A DNA stretch of 64,000 nucleotides from Casuarius casuarius (taxonomy: Eukaryota; Chordata; Aves; Casuariiformes; Casuariidae), in the NCBI GenBank assembly GCA_003342895.1, contig PTFA01000010.1, forward strand, positions 8,313,286 through 8,377,285. The letters run 5' to 3'. This document shows positions 23,431-37,396 of the stretch, piece after piece (within the stretch, counting starts at the first letter, position 1; each line of letters starts with the position of its first letter). A program made the translations under genes and the position numbers. The notes beneath the pieces are model-generated. The model was given only the letters and a program-made list of their open reading frames with translations, was not told the origin of the DNA and did no database searches.

Positions 23431-26400
23431 CCCAATGACAGGGATGAGGCACAGTTGCTTTGATGCAGTTTCAGCAAATCAGGCCAGCAGGAGATAATTT
23501 TCCTATGGATTAAATCTATTATTGATGGGAAAGTTATCAACTTTAGAAACTCAAAATTTGCTTTTGTAAAAGAGGCTTGAAATGTGATGTGGGAGGCCAT
23601 ATAAGTTTCATTTTGAAATACACACAAACACACTCCTGTGTTTGCACGTGTGAGAGTAATATATTAAATATCACAGCAATTATATGTTATATGTTATAAT
23701 AATATCTGACTAGCACATTCACACCATTTCTTAGTTTCCAAACTGTCGCAAGGATAGGGAATTTCAGCCTGCTCTTTTTTGCCATATATCAAAACTGGCA
23801 ATTAATACCCATTAGAAGTTCAACAGCTACAAAGGGTTTGATTGCAGTGGTGACAGAATATGGCATAAACCCCAAGACACTGTTAAATTTGGAGACAATT
23901 AGGTGGCCTGAAGCAAAACAAAATTTCCATCTATGAGACACCACTGATCATTAGACTGTCATCAACCATGTTAAAAAAGTGACCAAAGCAGATCAGGTCA
24001 GGAAGTATGTGGATTAGCAAAGCATGATAAATGTATCAGATCTGAAAAACAATTGAAAAGAAGAGAAAGGCAATATCATCTTGAAATATCAAGATGAACG
24101 TGCCAGCTGACTTTTATTTATCATACCAACTGACAAGGACAGAGAAAAAAACCCTCATCATCATAATCCTGTCTTTATTGAAACAGCCAGTCACAGCATG
24201 TCATTATCCCCAGTCTCGTGATACTCACTCCCAACAAAAGGACCATGAAATTACAGAAAGAAGTTTGCAGCTCTTTGGGGCTAGGTAGGAGAAAAGATAA
24301 ACCTACAAGCCTTTCATCTGAAAAAGCTTCTGTTTTAATCTAGTTCAGGTCACAAAAGATATAAGCTTAGTGGTTTCAATCAAATGCTCTTATCAATGAG
24401 CTACCACACGGTTCAGCATAAGAGGCACAGACCAAGAACTGAAACACTAAAGTCCTTGACAGAAAAAACAAAATGTGTTTATCAGGCTATTTGAAGAAAC
24501 TCACATAATGCTTTCATATCCTGTACTGTGCATTTACAGCAGTTTCAGATGATCCAGTCATATCCTCAGTACCCACTGATTTGATGGTAAGGTGTGCTCA
24601 GCCATGTAAGTCACTCTGCATCTCTGTGGGCTGCATCCCATATTTCTAACTCAGAAGTTTATATCAGCAGTAAGTCATTGAAATCTGATCGTTATTTTAG
24701 GCATCAACTGCTTACTGTACTCTACAAATGCTACTCTGCAATGCCATGTAATCGCACAACCTCTGTAACTTTAATCATGTTTTTTGCAGGCATAGGATTT
24801 CACCTATATGATCACAACTGAAGGGCACAGGTAACTTTCTGAAATTGGAAGAGGCCTTAGCAAGGCAGATTTTTAAAGTCTATATCAGTTTCTTCTAGGG
24901 CATTTTTCTTGCCTGTTGTCATTTAGCGAAAACTGCTAATAGAAATTGGAATCTCTCTGAACTGTTTCTCAGACCTTCCTGCAAAGGTGGAAAGAGTGAT
25001 ACCAAGAGACACAGTTTTAATTCTGAAAAGTTCTGTCAGAAAAAGAAAAAAAAACCTAGCATACATTTATCTCAATTAACAAAGTGTCAAACAGCAAAAG
25101 AAGCTCCCTTTTTTTTCCCTATATCCCAACTCTAAAACAAAAGGAATACTGATGCAATAATGCTACATCAAACACTATGATGAATTTACAGTGGCAAAGG
25201 CTTGGTTGTACGATGACAGCATTCCCCCAGTGAATAAGTGCACAGTGCATTGTCCCTTCTAGAGCTCAACTTCAAAGCCCTTGAAAATCTCCTTTGAGTT
25301 GTGAACCTTCCAGATCAAAGGTTTGGAGTTCATTTATACTTTTAGGATCAGATGAAGGCAGCCAGTAAGACAGCTGTGGTTTAAAGGATAAATCACTTCA
25401 GAACAATGTCTATGAACATTCTCTAAGGCATTACACTTAAAATTAAGTTTACAAGGTAACACCACACAGCCACACATTCTTCAGGAAAATTGAGGTAAAA
25501 TAAACATTTTTTATTTTATTTTTAATCTCCCCAGAGGAGTGTGATTACTTTTCTATTTTGCAAGTTTGTTTACAAAATAACTCCCTGAATAAGCCCAAAT
25601 TCTTGATGGTTCACACCTACATCAATTTATATATAGCTTGGGAGTCAATGTATTTTTGTTTGCTTCTTCTGACACAGATAAAAATTCCAGTGTTTCAAAA
25701 AAACATACACAGAAATTTAAAAAATAAACCTCCCCCATCAAACAAAAACAACAAAAGCCCTCCGGACTGAGCCTATGTTTTGATGTACATGCAAGCTAGA
25801 TCAAAGTGTGCCTCATCCAGTCCTGCCATATGCACGGCTGAAAAGGACAAAAATAAGCTCCACAGACCACTCTGTTCACACTGTCATAACATGAGCTCAG
25901 ATATATTTTATATATTAATACGAACATTTATAGACCCTTCTGGTGAGTTTAAGCAACAGTTAACTCAGCTATCTAGACTCAGAAGCATTTACATTGCTAA
26001 AGAAAGATTACTTCTCTTGACTGGCCATATAAGAGATTCAATGTGTAGCCACCCAAGGCAACTGATGGCCTGAACTGTGGTCTTAAAGTAAGATGCCCTT
26101 GAGTCTCAGCAGTTTTAAGTGACTTGATGTCAGGAAGTTTGCATCAGAGCTCAGAATGGCACCCACAGCTCTAACCGCAACGCCATCCTTTCCTCATCTC
26201 TCATGCACATGCTGTGGTCATCTACAAACTTGTGCAAAAATAGACCACTGCTGCTTCTCTGCTCTTACAATGTATAAATTATTGTTGCAACTCCAGAATG
26301 CAAACTATGCAGTGGTTTGGTTAATTCTTGGCAGATCATTTTGCTTTCACTACTAGCAACATTCTTCCTTTCATAAATGCACTGAACAGTGTATCCTAAT

Positions 26401-28340
26401 GTGCACTGATTTGTAAGGAACAGCAGCCTCCCAGTATGAATACTGTACTGGGACTTCATTATGTAGAACATACGTTATGGTAATTTTAGTGGCCTACTAA
26501 ATCAAAACTCTATTCATTTCTAATGGTATATGCAGTTACAAAAGCGATGGAAAAGAATTTGAAAACTGCTTTTTTTGGAAAAGTTTTTTAGAGTCTCCTC
26601 TGGATATTTTGTGAACCATCTGCAGATGGCTGTAAAGATTTTCAGAAGGAGACTTTTTTTTTTTAAGATCTAAAACAAGTAATGTTGACAGGATTTTCTG
26701 AGTTTGGGTGACAGTTTGGGTTTGAGTCATTTGCAAAAGTCTGTGTGAAGGAGAACTGGACAGGGTGAGGATTGGGCAAAGAGCATGTGAGAGTTTGGAG
26801 GGCCTGGAGGGAGGAAAAGGCAGCTCTAGCTCCCTAGTCTAATCCCTTAGCTATTCTACAGGGTTTCATACCTAATGTTTTGAACTTAGCTTAATTAAGC
26901 AGGTGTATATGCCTGCTGATATATCTATGCCAGTGACCTACATGACCAGGGTATATAGCTACCATTTTTGATTTTTAAAAGAACTCAAATGCTAACACTT
27001 TTGACTATTCCCATTTAAACTAAAGAAATTAGAAGATTTATGTCAAAGTTGCATCTTTTTCACAGTAGAATCGTTCATCTTAAATGGATCAACTCTCTTT
27101 TCTCTGGCAATGTATGTTTGTGTGCGTTCATATTTTTTCCTGTAAGAATTACAGCTTCCTGTTGAGTTTTCATCATGCAAAGGAAAAAAAAGATCATTTA
27201 AGACTACTTGCCTCTTATCTCTTAAATCAGACTACTCTAAAGCCTTACTAAAGAGATGTAAAAAACCCATTTTTATACAATGTTTTTAACTAATTAAATT
27301 TCTAGACTATAAGATTAATCAATAAAGTCTGACAATTGTATTCAGACTTTTTGACTTCTTATGTCACTAAGGCCAGATATGACAGAGAGATAGGCACTTC
27401 CTGGTAATAAGATGAAAATACATTGTATGTGCTTCAGAAAACAGATGACTGTGTTCAGACAAGTTTTGATTAACTACTCAATACAGAGAATCACTGCTGT
27501 GCTCACTAAAAATTACATGTTCCTGATTACATGGTTTTATTCTGTCAAATACAAAAAGACCTTGAAAGAAGCCAGGAAACAGCTGAGTGGAGGAATTTTA
27601 TTTCCCTTACTGTTCATCTATTAAGTATTGCAAGCTGGTGGGCGAAAACAGTAAGCGTAATTTGCTTTCATATAAACAAGATTTACAGAGGAAGAACCTT
27701 TTAACTTGACCAACGGGAATACTGGAAACAAACAGATGCTGCAGTTGTACTAGAAAGTTTGGGGGACTTTTTTCCCCTACGTTTTAACTGCATTGATTTG
27801 CCTAATAAAAGATATTACCTTTTCCTTTGAAGCTTGCCTTCTGTAGTCCCCTAGTCAGTCATGACTACAACAGTACATGCACTCCATACAGATTAACTTT
27901 TTCCCTGCCCTCCACTGAGGCTGTCAACATATCTATATTGCATTAGGGAGGGTTTTTAGAAACGCTCGCTGCACTGATAAATGGGAGAAAAGCTAGGCCA
28001 ATCCTAAACTCACATAACTTGGTTCTATTAACAGCTGATCTTAAATGTTGGGGCAAAATGTTGTTTTCTAGAGGAAAGCAAACAACATGCCAGTATGGTC
28101 AGCTGTTCCTGAATTACCTATCTCTAGATAAGCATAAACACTGTGAGCAGAGTTCACTCAGCTTATCAACCTTTACGTAATTCAGCTGCTCGGACTTAAT
28201 CTGTTTTTTTGTTTCTGTTTTTGGTTTGGAGGTTTTTTTACAGAGGCAAGAGGGGGAGTCGAGTTTGGAGGTTGTCCTCTCAGATGCAGGGATTCTGCAA
28301 GAAGGCTTGATAAATCAAAAACAGAGCAGAGCACAGCACA
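23431..28340. other. Unique non-coding DNA, no gene seen
   Basis: Contains several A-rich and T-rich stretches (for example 25680-25755 and 26650-26666). No repeat family, RNA gene or exon was recognised. Confidence 0.55.
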
Positions 28341-28374
28341 CCCAAGCCCATAGGAAGCCCAAGCCCATAAGAAG
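28341..28374. repeat. Two-copy 17-bp tandem duplication
   Basis: Copies at 28341-28357 and 28358-28374 are identical except for one G/A difference. The six bases after the second copy give CTTGGG, complementary to the CCCAAG that opens each unit, so the second copy can fold into a short hairpin. Confidence 0.85.
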
Positions 28375-31300
28375 CTTGGGCAGTATCTGGGAATTGTTTT
28401 GTATGTATTCCTTGTGATCCTCACTGCTGCTCTTGAGAACTGCTTCATTCTCAGCTGACCAGTCTCCCACTTGTAGGACATATCTAGCCAGGCAATTATA
28501 AAGATATAGCTAACAAGCTCTAGTTAGGACAGAGCATTATAACTTTTAGCCAGTCAGTAAGATCTGTTGCTTAGCTGAAGAAAGACAGGGAGTCAATAAT
28601 GAAGATACAGGGAGTCTGAGGAGTAGCAGGGACCCAGGAACATCTGAAATCAAACACTTCCTGACAAAGAGCAGACACAACACGCAACTTTCCTAATGTC
28701 TTCTACTCCCATCCCAGTTGTGCCTGTGCAGAGCTGTTGCTGGATACTACAGAAGCAAAAGCTAAATCAGCTAGCCACGACCCTGAATTTGTTCAAACTG
28801 CCATAATTATACAAACTGGAAACTAAAACTACTTTGACAAATCCTGCTCCACAGCAACACAAAAGGAGATAGGGAGAGGAATGAGGAGAAAGGAAAGAAT
28901 AGGGAAGGGCAAGAGCCTGCAGGTGGCTTCTTGGAGCAACCTGCAGCAGATCTACACATTCATGCCGGTAGACCTCAGCCTATCTACTACAGCAGACAGG
29001 ACTGAGTCGTTATCCAATCAGCTTAAGGACACACACCATACATTGTATACCAAACTAACAAAACATAAAAATTATGTAGGGAAGCATTTCCAGTGATTTA
29101 CTTGCCTAAAGTGAAATTAAGTGGAATTTTCCTATATATCTGAAATGGACCGTTTAGAAAAATCTTCATTAAAAAAAAAACTATGTTAAAACATTAATTA
29201 AAAATATTTTTATAATCAACTTTTTTAAAATTAAAATTGTGTAATGATTATTTTATGCATATTTACTTGGAAATCATCTAGACATGGATAACAAAAATAT
29301 TCATAAAATTTATTGGGTCAGCATTCCATGGACATGGTCATCTAAGAGGAAATATTAATAACTATTTGAGTACTAAGTACCGTGGTATGCTCAGGTAAAC
29401 CATTCCTCAAAAGCAAAAAGATACACACTGACTTTTTGTTGATAATTTTTAACAGAGATATCTAAACTCACCCCAAAAAATTGTATGCTAAACCTGACAA
29501 TAAGCCATAAAAGGAATGCTCTTTTTCTTGCATACTTACCCTAAAAATCCTTTCCTCTTCTCAGCTGCTCAGTTACATGTATACCTATATCTTCTGTTGC
29601 CTTTCCCCCAGCAGGAGAAACTGTACACTGATAGGTCTGAGAATTTGCAGTCCCTTGGAGATGAAAGACAGTATTTAAAATTAATAAAATATTCTATATC
29701 AGAAAAATGCATGGCAGCTATCTGGGAAGAACACTAAAAGCCTTTATTTCATGAAAGGTGTTATATTTTATTGGAAGAATAAAGTAAAACATTGGAACTT
29801 TATTTAGATGATTGATAAAGTTAAGATAAATACTGAATAAACATATACAAGCAGATACTGATATGCTGGATTAAAATAGAGCAAACTTTCAAAGTTTCAT
29901 ATTTTCTATTCTGTCATTTAATGCATTCATTAGCTTATTTCAGGAAGGAATGAAAAATTTCAACTATTCAAAGTCAGGACCACTCATGAAAAAGAAAAAG
30001 GTACTGCTTAACTCTGAAAACATGGCCTTTACATTAAACTTTAGTATTTAGGAAATACAGAGCAATAGTACCTATGCAGCGCCCTTTATTGCTCAGAATG
30101 TCAAGAGAGGGCAAAATGAGACTACAACTTCAGTACAAATTATAGACCGGGAGCAATTTTAACTCTCAGAATTACATTGCAGCAATTATTCAAAAGATTA
30201 CTAAAAGGCAGGTGTACAAAACAGAGGTTTTAATCAAGTATTAGGACAGCATAGAGTTGACAGAATTTGTTATCCAATGGAAATGATGAAGGCTAAAGCA
30301 GTTGAAAACAGATGGAGAGCTTCCCTACCTTTTCCTTCTCTTATGTGAACAAGGGCGAGGAAAAGGGACACATTAGGTGGAAGATTTTAAAGTGAAAACA
30401 TCTAAAGTAGGCAAAACTCTATCTGCCAACAGGCAACATAACTGCAGCAGCTGAATTACCGAGCATGTAGTTCCCATCCACACCTACTTTCTTCTGCAGA
30501 AAAACCAGGACGTGGTTCACGCTCCCTTTCTTTTTCTCTTGGCACATACAAAGATGCACACATGAAACTTCGTGGATTTTCCATGTCCCTCTTTAGAGGC
30601 ATTTGCTTTTGCAAATTAATTCTTTCTGTCATTCTCATTCACTGACCAGAGGCAGGCATGGCTGTAAAATACTGATTTTATTGAATAACATGATCTCCAA
30701 ACCTAAACTACATTAAAAGTACCAGAACTGATGGGCTCTCTCCCCTCCTGTATACTCTCTCTGCTGTTCATCCTATTTCAAGTATTTGTGCTGAACTAAC
30801 CAGTTTAGCAATTCAGCTTCAGATCCTCATGTTAGAGGTAGTCCCAGCACATATGCCTGTACCTGAAGGCCAAGGAGAAAAGAATGCGTAGCTAGCTAGT
30901 TCAGAGCAACTTCTCTCTGCAGGACCTCCTTAGCCAGTAAGGCAGCTTTCTGTGCCTTGACCTCAGTGCTGCATGCTAACGCTGCTGCACTAATGACTTC
31001 CAAGAGGCCCTGAGTTTTGATCAATCTAACATAATGCTAGTGAGTCGAAGACCTCCCGAAGGTCTGTGTCTACTGAAATCTGCTGATTAGTCACCACTCA
31101 AATGAAAAGTTTAGAGATCAAGGAATAAAAGAACAGACCTCACAGAAACCTTGCCCAGAAAGATAACAGTGATGAAGAACTAAATGTAAAACTGTCTTCT
31201 CCCAAATGTCAGATAGGCAAGTTGGAGATGATGCTACTCTTAGCCTACACCTTAGGATATCTCCAGGAAGAAAGAATACAGAAATGCAGAATCAACTTAT

Positions 31301-32202
31301 CCTTTATCCAACAAGCTAATAATTATGATTCACACATTTCAAGAAAGTCTGTGTTTGTGTATCACCTCTGAAATAAATATGTCTCATGTAACAATGCTCC
31401 AAGACATCTATTTCAACATCATGTCTGAGAACTAGACATTTTGAAGTACTATTTTATGCCATGGCTAAGGCATAAAATGTTGAGCAAGTACAGTCAAAAA
31501 AGGAGGTTGTAAAGAAAGTTTTGCAGTATTGTCACTGCTTTTTACAGAGACTTTTCTTTCCACCAAAAAAGTACTACAATTTTTTTTTAAGTGAAAAAAC
31601 TAAACTAGCTTTATGGCTGGTGGTAAACCAAAAAATATTTTACCAAAAACTTGCAAGGAAATTATTATGAATGCCTTATAGGGCTCCCCTCGCCCCCAGA
31701 AAAAGAGAGAAAACAGAAATATCTGCTGCTACCACAGATAGAGGCAAAAGCTAGATAGCCCTTTGGTTTAAATTAGTATTGCCATTGTTCTATTCACAAG
31801 GATGTTGCCTTACATTATTTCACTACGTACAAGTCCATACACCTCCTCTGGAGCACCAACTCCAATCATTTACACTTAGGCACTGTGTTTTCCTCTTTAT
31901 GCTGCATGTCTGGTTTTGTTTTACAAGATTTTGCAATGCCAGATTACCTATAGGTGTTGTTATCTGATATGCTGCAAGTGAGCACTGTTTCTATTTAGAT
32001 TAATGCCGATGTGAGAAAATCTGCATATTAGCATAATTGTACATACAGTTCTAATTTTAATGTATTTTCTAGCTTGCAAAGTCAGTAAGTGTGGATTTAA
32101 CTGCCTAGATGTAAGCACTAGTGTCATGAGACCCCATCAGGCATCTGAGATGTTTGCACAGGGCTTACGGACATGAGAAAAGATCTAAGAACTTGCACCT
32201 TT
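28375..32202. other. Unique non-coding DNA, no gene seen
   Basis: A purine-rich run lies at about 28862-28913 and an A/T-only-like stretch at 29160-29235. Nothing else was recognised. Confidence 0.55.
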
Positions 32203-33707
32203 CAGAATCACAGAATTACAGAATGGTCAAGGTCGGAAGGGACCTCTGGAGATCATTTAGGCCAACTCTCCTGCTCAAGCAGGGTCACCTAGAGCACATT
32301 GCACAGGATGACATCCAGGCAGGTTTTGAACATCTCCAGAGGAGACTCCACAACCCCTCTGGGCAACCTGTTCCAGTGCTCTGTCACCCTCACTGTAAAG
32401 AGGTTTTTCCTCATGTTCAGACGGAACTGCCTGTGTTTCAATTTGTGCCTGTTGCCTCTCATCCTATCACTGGCAGCACTGAGAAGAGTCTGGCCCCATC
32501 CTCTTGACACCCTCCCTTTAGATATTTGTATACACTGATAAGAGTACCTCACAGTGTTCTCTTCTCCAGGCTGAACAGGCCCAGCTCTCTCAGCCTTTCC
32601 TCATAAGAGAGAGGCTCCAGTCCCATAATCATCTCAGCAGCCCTCCACCGGCCTCACTCCAGTAGCTCCATGTCTCTCTTGTACTGCGGAGCCCAGAACT
32701 GGACACACTACTCCAGGTGTGGCCTCACCAGGGCTGAGTAGAGGAGGAGGATCACCTCCCTCAACCTGCTGGCAATGCTCTTCCTAATGCAGCCCTGGAG
32801 ACCATTGGCCTTCTTGGCCACAACGGCACATTGCTGGCTCATGGTCAACTTGTTGTCCACCAGGACTCCCAGGTCCTTCTCCATGGAGCTGCTTTCCAGC
32901 AGGTCAACCCCCAACCTGTACTGGTGCATGGGGTTATTCCTCCCCAGGTGCAGGACCCTGCACTTGCCTTTGTTGAACTCCATGAGGTTCCTCTCCGCCC
33001 AACTCTCCAGCCTGTGCAGGTCTCTCTGAAAGGCAGCTCAGCCCTCTGGGGTATCACCCACTCCACCCAGTCTTGTGTCTTCAGCAAACTTGCTGAGGGT
33101 GCACTCTGTCCCTTCATCCAGGTCATTGATGAATAAGTTGAACAGGACTGGAGCCAGTATTGAGCCCTGGGGGACACTGCTAGCTACAGGCCTCCAACTA
33201 GACCTTGCACCACTGATCACAACCCTCTGAGCTCTGCCATTCAGCCAGTTCTCAGTCCACCTCACTGTCTACTCATCTAGCCTGCACTTCCTGAGCTTGC
33301 CTATGAGGATGTTATGGGGGACAGTGTTGAAAGCGTCGTTGAAGTCAAGGTAGACAACATCCACTGCTCTCCCATCATCTACCCAGGCAGTCATTCCATC
33401 ATAGAAGGCTATCAGACTGGTTAAGCATGATTTCTCCTTGGTGAAGCCATACCGACTACTCTTGATCACCTTCTCGTCCTCCACATGCTTAGAGATGACA
33501 TTCAGGATGAGCTGCTCTATCACCTTTCCAGGGATGGAGGTGAGGCTGACTAGCCTGTAGGTAGGTTCCTGGGTACTCCCTCTTGCCCTTTTTGAGGACT
33601 GGAGTGACATTGTCTTTCTTCTAGTCCTCAGGCACCTCTCCTGTTCTCCATGACCTTTCAAAGATGATGGAGAGTGGCCTAGCAACAACATTCGCCAGCT
33701 CCCTCAG
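32203..33707 (-). mobile_element. CR1 LINE, 5'-truncated, minus orientation
   Basis: This is a CR1 non-LTR retrotransposon of the type common in bird genomes, inserted in reverse. The 3' end is at 32203, where the plus strand carries the repeated short motif (agaatcacag, aattacagaatgg) complementary to the CR1 3' tail. From there the 3' UTR and then reverse-transcriptase coding sequence run to about 33707, where the copy stops abruptly because of 5' truncation. On the minus strand, one frame carries RT-like segments at 33691-33269, 33265-33038 and 32983-32708. These include a motif-A-like YLDFNDAF stretch and a VPQGS block. Three nonsense codons (33269-33271, 33038-33040, 32708-32710) break that frame, and the C-terminal part (32552-32289) is in a different frame. 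The catalytic FADD box reads FAED at 33077-33088. The copy is dead. No clear target-site duplication is seen, as is usual for CR1. Confidence 0.97.
32708..33691 (-). pseudogene. Broken CR1 reverse-transcriptase (ORF2) remnant
   Basis: This is the coding part of the CR1 copy. In its family the protein has an N-terminal endonuclease and a C-terminal reverse transcriptase, and acts in target-primed reverse transcription in the nucleus. Only central to C-terminal RT sequence remains, in three same-frame pieces of 140, 75 and about 92 residues separated by single stop codons, with a frameshift further on. One catalytic aspartate of the FADD box is replaced by glutamate (GAA at 33083-33085). No endonuclease region is present, and the element cannot encode an active enzyme. 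Confidence 0.92.
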
Positions 33708-34575
33708 AAGCAGCAGCTGGGAGCCAGGTGGGACACCTTTGTGTCTCAAATGACAAGAGGTACCTACATTTGGGTAATCAAATCCCAGTCTAACTGAGAT
33801 CTATGGAAATTCACATGCAAACGACTTAGCTGTTTTGTGCATCCAGTCTGTATACATTAATGAGGCTATAATCAGGTAATTAAGGAGAGCATTCGTAATT
33901 AGCCCTAATTTGAAATAAGCATCTCATTGAAACAACTAGTGTTGTTTCAGTCTTGCCAAGGTACCACTTCGACAGGAAAACAGATTTTTTTTTTAATTCT
34001 TTCTTCTAAGAGATTTTATACTTCATTAAATATTTGTCAGTGCAGAATTCTAAAATATTTAATGCATTATGAAATTCAAACAAAATGTATTACTGAATTA
34101 TCAGCCAGCTCTGATCATTATGTTTGTGTGTGTAGTGACTGAATTAATAACACAATCATAAATCCAGCATGCCCTAGCATCCAAATACTTGCCTCTTCAA
34201 GTACGTGATTTTAATGTGGTCTTTGTAATGAATATTGTTTATCTTTATAGCATCAATATTGTGCTGTGTACTTTATGGACAAGTTAAGTCATGACCCCTG
34301 CCTGCTCCAGACTGTCAGTGGGAATGGAACCTGAAATATTAAATATCAAAAAGTACAGCTCTGCACATAAAAAAACCCCCTCCTTTAACTCTGACATAAA
34401 CAACAGACTGCATAGTTGCTGAGATCAGCTGCTAGTGAGTCATGACTGCATACCCAGGCCTTTTTATTACAGTTGTGAGATGTACAGACGATGTGAGAAA
34501 AGAGAAAACATTAACACTGGACAGTGAGAATTAGCACATTCCAGGTAGTTCTTTCACTAAAAAAGACAGATAGAT
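33708..34575. other. Unique AT-rich non-coding DNA
   Basis: This follows directly on the truncated 5' end of the CR1 copy. No gene or repeat family recognised; a run of 10 T lies near 33987. Confidence 0.55.
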
Positions 34576-34609
34576 ACACACACACACGTACATATACGTG
34601 TGTGTGTGT
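34576..34609. repeat. Perfect (CA)n/(TG)n inverted repeat
   Basis: A 15-bp arm at 34576-34590 (six CA-type steps then CGTA) is followed by a 4-base loop (CATA, 34591-34594) and a perfectly complementary arm at 34595-34609. It can extrude as a cruciform, and both arms are also Z-DNA-prone alternating purine-pyrimidine sequence. Confidence 0.95.
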
Positions 34610-37384
34610 GTTACTGTTTAACCCTGCCTGGGAAGATAACAGTATATATAGGCCTTTGAAAAGTACGTAAATGTGTCCATTTCTTCCTATTTCAAGTCCA
34701 TCACTTCTCCTGCATTACTTTACATGCTATCACCATAGTCTAGCAGTCCGTTTTGCAGGATATTCAAAAACTGTGGGTGAATGGCTCTTGCACATACACG
34801 GAGTGACTCTACCCCATAGTGGTGTCTGTCCAGCCGTCCCAGACACATCGGAGAGCTGACTGCAGGAGCCGATGACATTAGTGGGTAGGGAAACCATTTG
34901 CCCTCAGTCAGGGCCTCTGCTGGCCATCACCTAGAGCATTACCAATAACTTACAAGGGAGAAGAGCCAAATTTTCTTTTTCATTTGAGAGAAAAAAGGAA
35001 AATGTAGCATGCTCGTACCATATTATATCCGCAGAAGATGGTTTGGGTTGCAGGAGCGTTTGATGCAACAGTTACTCTCCAAGGGATTAAGTCATTCATA
35101 CTGAAACTGTTTTACCTTTTCCACACATACTACTACGCACCTTTTTAAAAAGTACCTACTATTCATGTTAATACATCTTACTTTTTGTTTATGAGTAGAA
35201 ACAGAAGGAAGGAAAGACACTCCAAAGCTAACCTTTCAGCGCTCAGCCTATCTTATGGTGATGAGATGTGTGCATGTATGCATCCACCAGTGGGCTGGAT
35301 GTCACATATATGGGAAGCATGCAAATAACAATGAAAATAAATCAAAGCCTGACTGCAAAATGTTTCCACAAAATTTCCATACAACAGCCTTCTATGATTA
35401 ATCCTGATGCTTACTATATCCAAAAACAGTACAATTCAGGCTGCAATGTGTTTTTTAGAGTCGCCCCTGTGTGGATTATCTGCTCTCTACTAAAGATTAC
35501 ATTTACACTATAAGCCTTTTCCTCCTTGGAGGGGAACTTCTTTGAGACTGCCAGTTTTCAGGAAACTTTTAGGAACTGAATATATCTCAGGCCTCTCCTC
35601 TTCTGTGACTGCACTGGCTAGTAGGTTCAACAGTTATTGGTGAGGACTGAGGGAGAAAGAGGGAGGAAAGGGAAGAGTGACAAAATCAGAGACACAAGAG
35701 AGGACGAGCTCATAAACCTCATCTCTTTGAGACACCAAAAAAGTATGACTTGTACAGTTCAACTGTGAAACATAAGAGCTGGATTAGAGTAATGCCTTGT
35801 TGTAGTGCTTTCACATGCCACAAGTATGGAATACTCATTTAAACAAAATCAGCTTCTGGAAAAAAAATGAAATAAATATTAATAAATAGAGCACAAAAAC
35901 AGGGCACTCTTACCTTGCAGATCATATCCCTCAGCTCAATGCGCAGAAATGAAAATCAACTCAGCTTACTTACACTTGTCTGCACAGGATCACTGGAACA
36001 GTGAGTGATCTTTGTGAAAGACAAAGATCAAAGGGGGAAAAATATAAGAAAAGCTGGTGTGCATGCACAAACTGTTTTCACCAGACCCCTATAACATAGT
36101 CATATCAAAACAGATTTTCTTAAGATGTATGACTTGGGATTATGACCCTTCCAGAGCACCAAAATTCTGTGGGCTGGAAGAGATAAGTATTTAAAAAAAA
36201 AAAAAAAATCCCAGCAACTTAAAATATACTGTGTTTGTGAATTTGCGTACATGCATATATGGCAAAGTATTTTTCTCAGTCAAAAAGACAAATTTAAACT
36301 GGTTCAAATTTTCAGAAACATAGCAAAACAAGTAGGTAATTCCAGACTAAAGTGAAAATATTTGGCAAAGCTATAAACATCTTAAAAAATGAGGGAGAAT
36401 GAGAATTGAATCCATCTTCGCTCTAGGTATTGCTTCCTATGCCATCTCTAATCCTGCAAGCACATCCAAAGACAGATTTCAAAACCACCAAACAAAACAA
36501 AACCCCCAAAAGACAACAAACCATACCAGGAACGCAGCACAGCTAAATAGAATCAAAAAAGTCAAATCTCACACTTCCATACCTAATAAGCAGAAAACAC
36601 AGATTAATGCTGGATGCTGAGCTACGAATCTGGCTTAAATAAAAATATGAGAGAGAAGTATACTACCAGTATACTGCTATTTTGACCAAGCTAGGTTTTG
36701 AAGCCTAAATTTAAGAGAAGAAAAGAAAAGAGAGTTTTGATTACTATGTGGAGATGCTGGAGTACTGCAGACAGCTGTCAGGAAATCTTAGGCCAAATAT
36801 TAATACTAGAGCTGAGCAAGTACTAGACTTTTCAGCCCTTAATACTTCTTCCTCTCCTCAAAGGGAGCCCAGCTTTTGGCTTTACATACTCCAGTACACA
36901 AACTTACCTACTTTTAAATATTATATCAAAGGAACAATTTACACTTCTAAACATAACACTCAAAATTTTAGGTACAGTATACCTAAGAAAGAACAGAATA
37001 TTTTATATACGATGAGCGCTAGATTTCATGCTTAAAATACTATTCAGCTATTATTGCCATTTCCAGAGTCCAAGAAACCACATTAACTTATATATTCCAG
37101 TAGCTTTTATTCAAGTGAAAACAAAAATACAACCCCTTCCCCCCACAAGACAAGGGAAAAAAAAAGAAACACAGCAAAAAAACCCTAGACAGAAACACTG
37201 TACCCAGCCTGGAGTTTATGCACCTTAAGAATAAAAGGATTTTCACTTGATGGTTTAATTTCACATGAAGGTGTAATCAGTTGCTTAGTAATTTTAAGTA
37301 CAAAATAGAAGACAGTTTGTAGCACACCTGGGACACAAATTAAGAAAGTGTAGCTCAATGCAGAGCACATTCTTTTGGTGCCTG
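34610..37384. other. Unique non-coding DNA, no gene seen
   Basis: Includes a homopurine run at 35649-35677 and a run of 16 A at 36193-36208. A-rich sequence at 36479-36530 creates a 73-codon frame (36399-36620) without meaning. No repeat family was recognised. Confidence 0.55.
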
Positions 37385-37396
37385 AGCGCCCTCTGC
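37385..37396 (-). promoter_or_regulatory. CTCF-core-like site (weak)
   Basis: The plus strand reads AGCGCCCTCTGC, close to the reverse complement of the CTCF core motif (AGCGCCCCCTG...). The flanking bases that should complete the motif (GTGG) are absent. In CpG-poor DNA such a match is noticeable, but one 12-bp match in 64 kb is weak evidence for binding. Confidence 0.25.
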
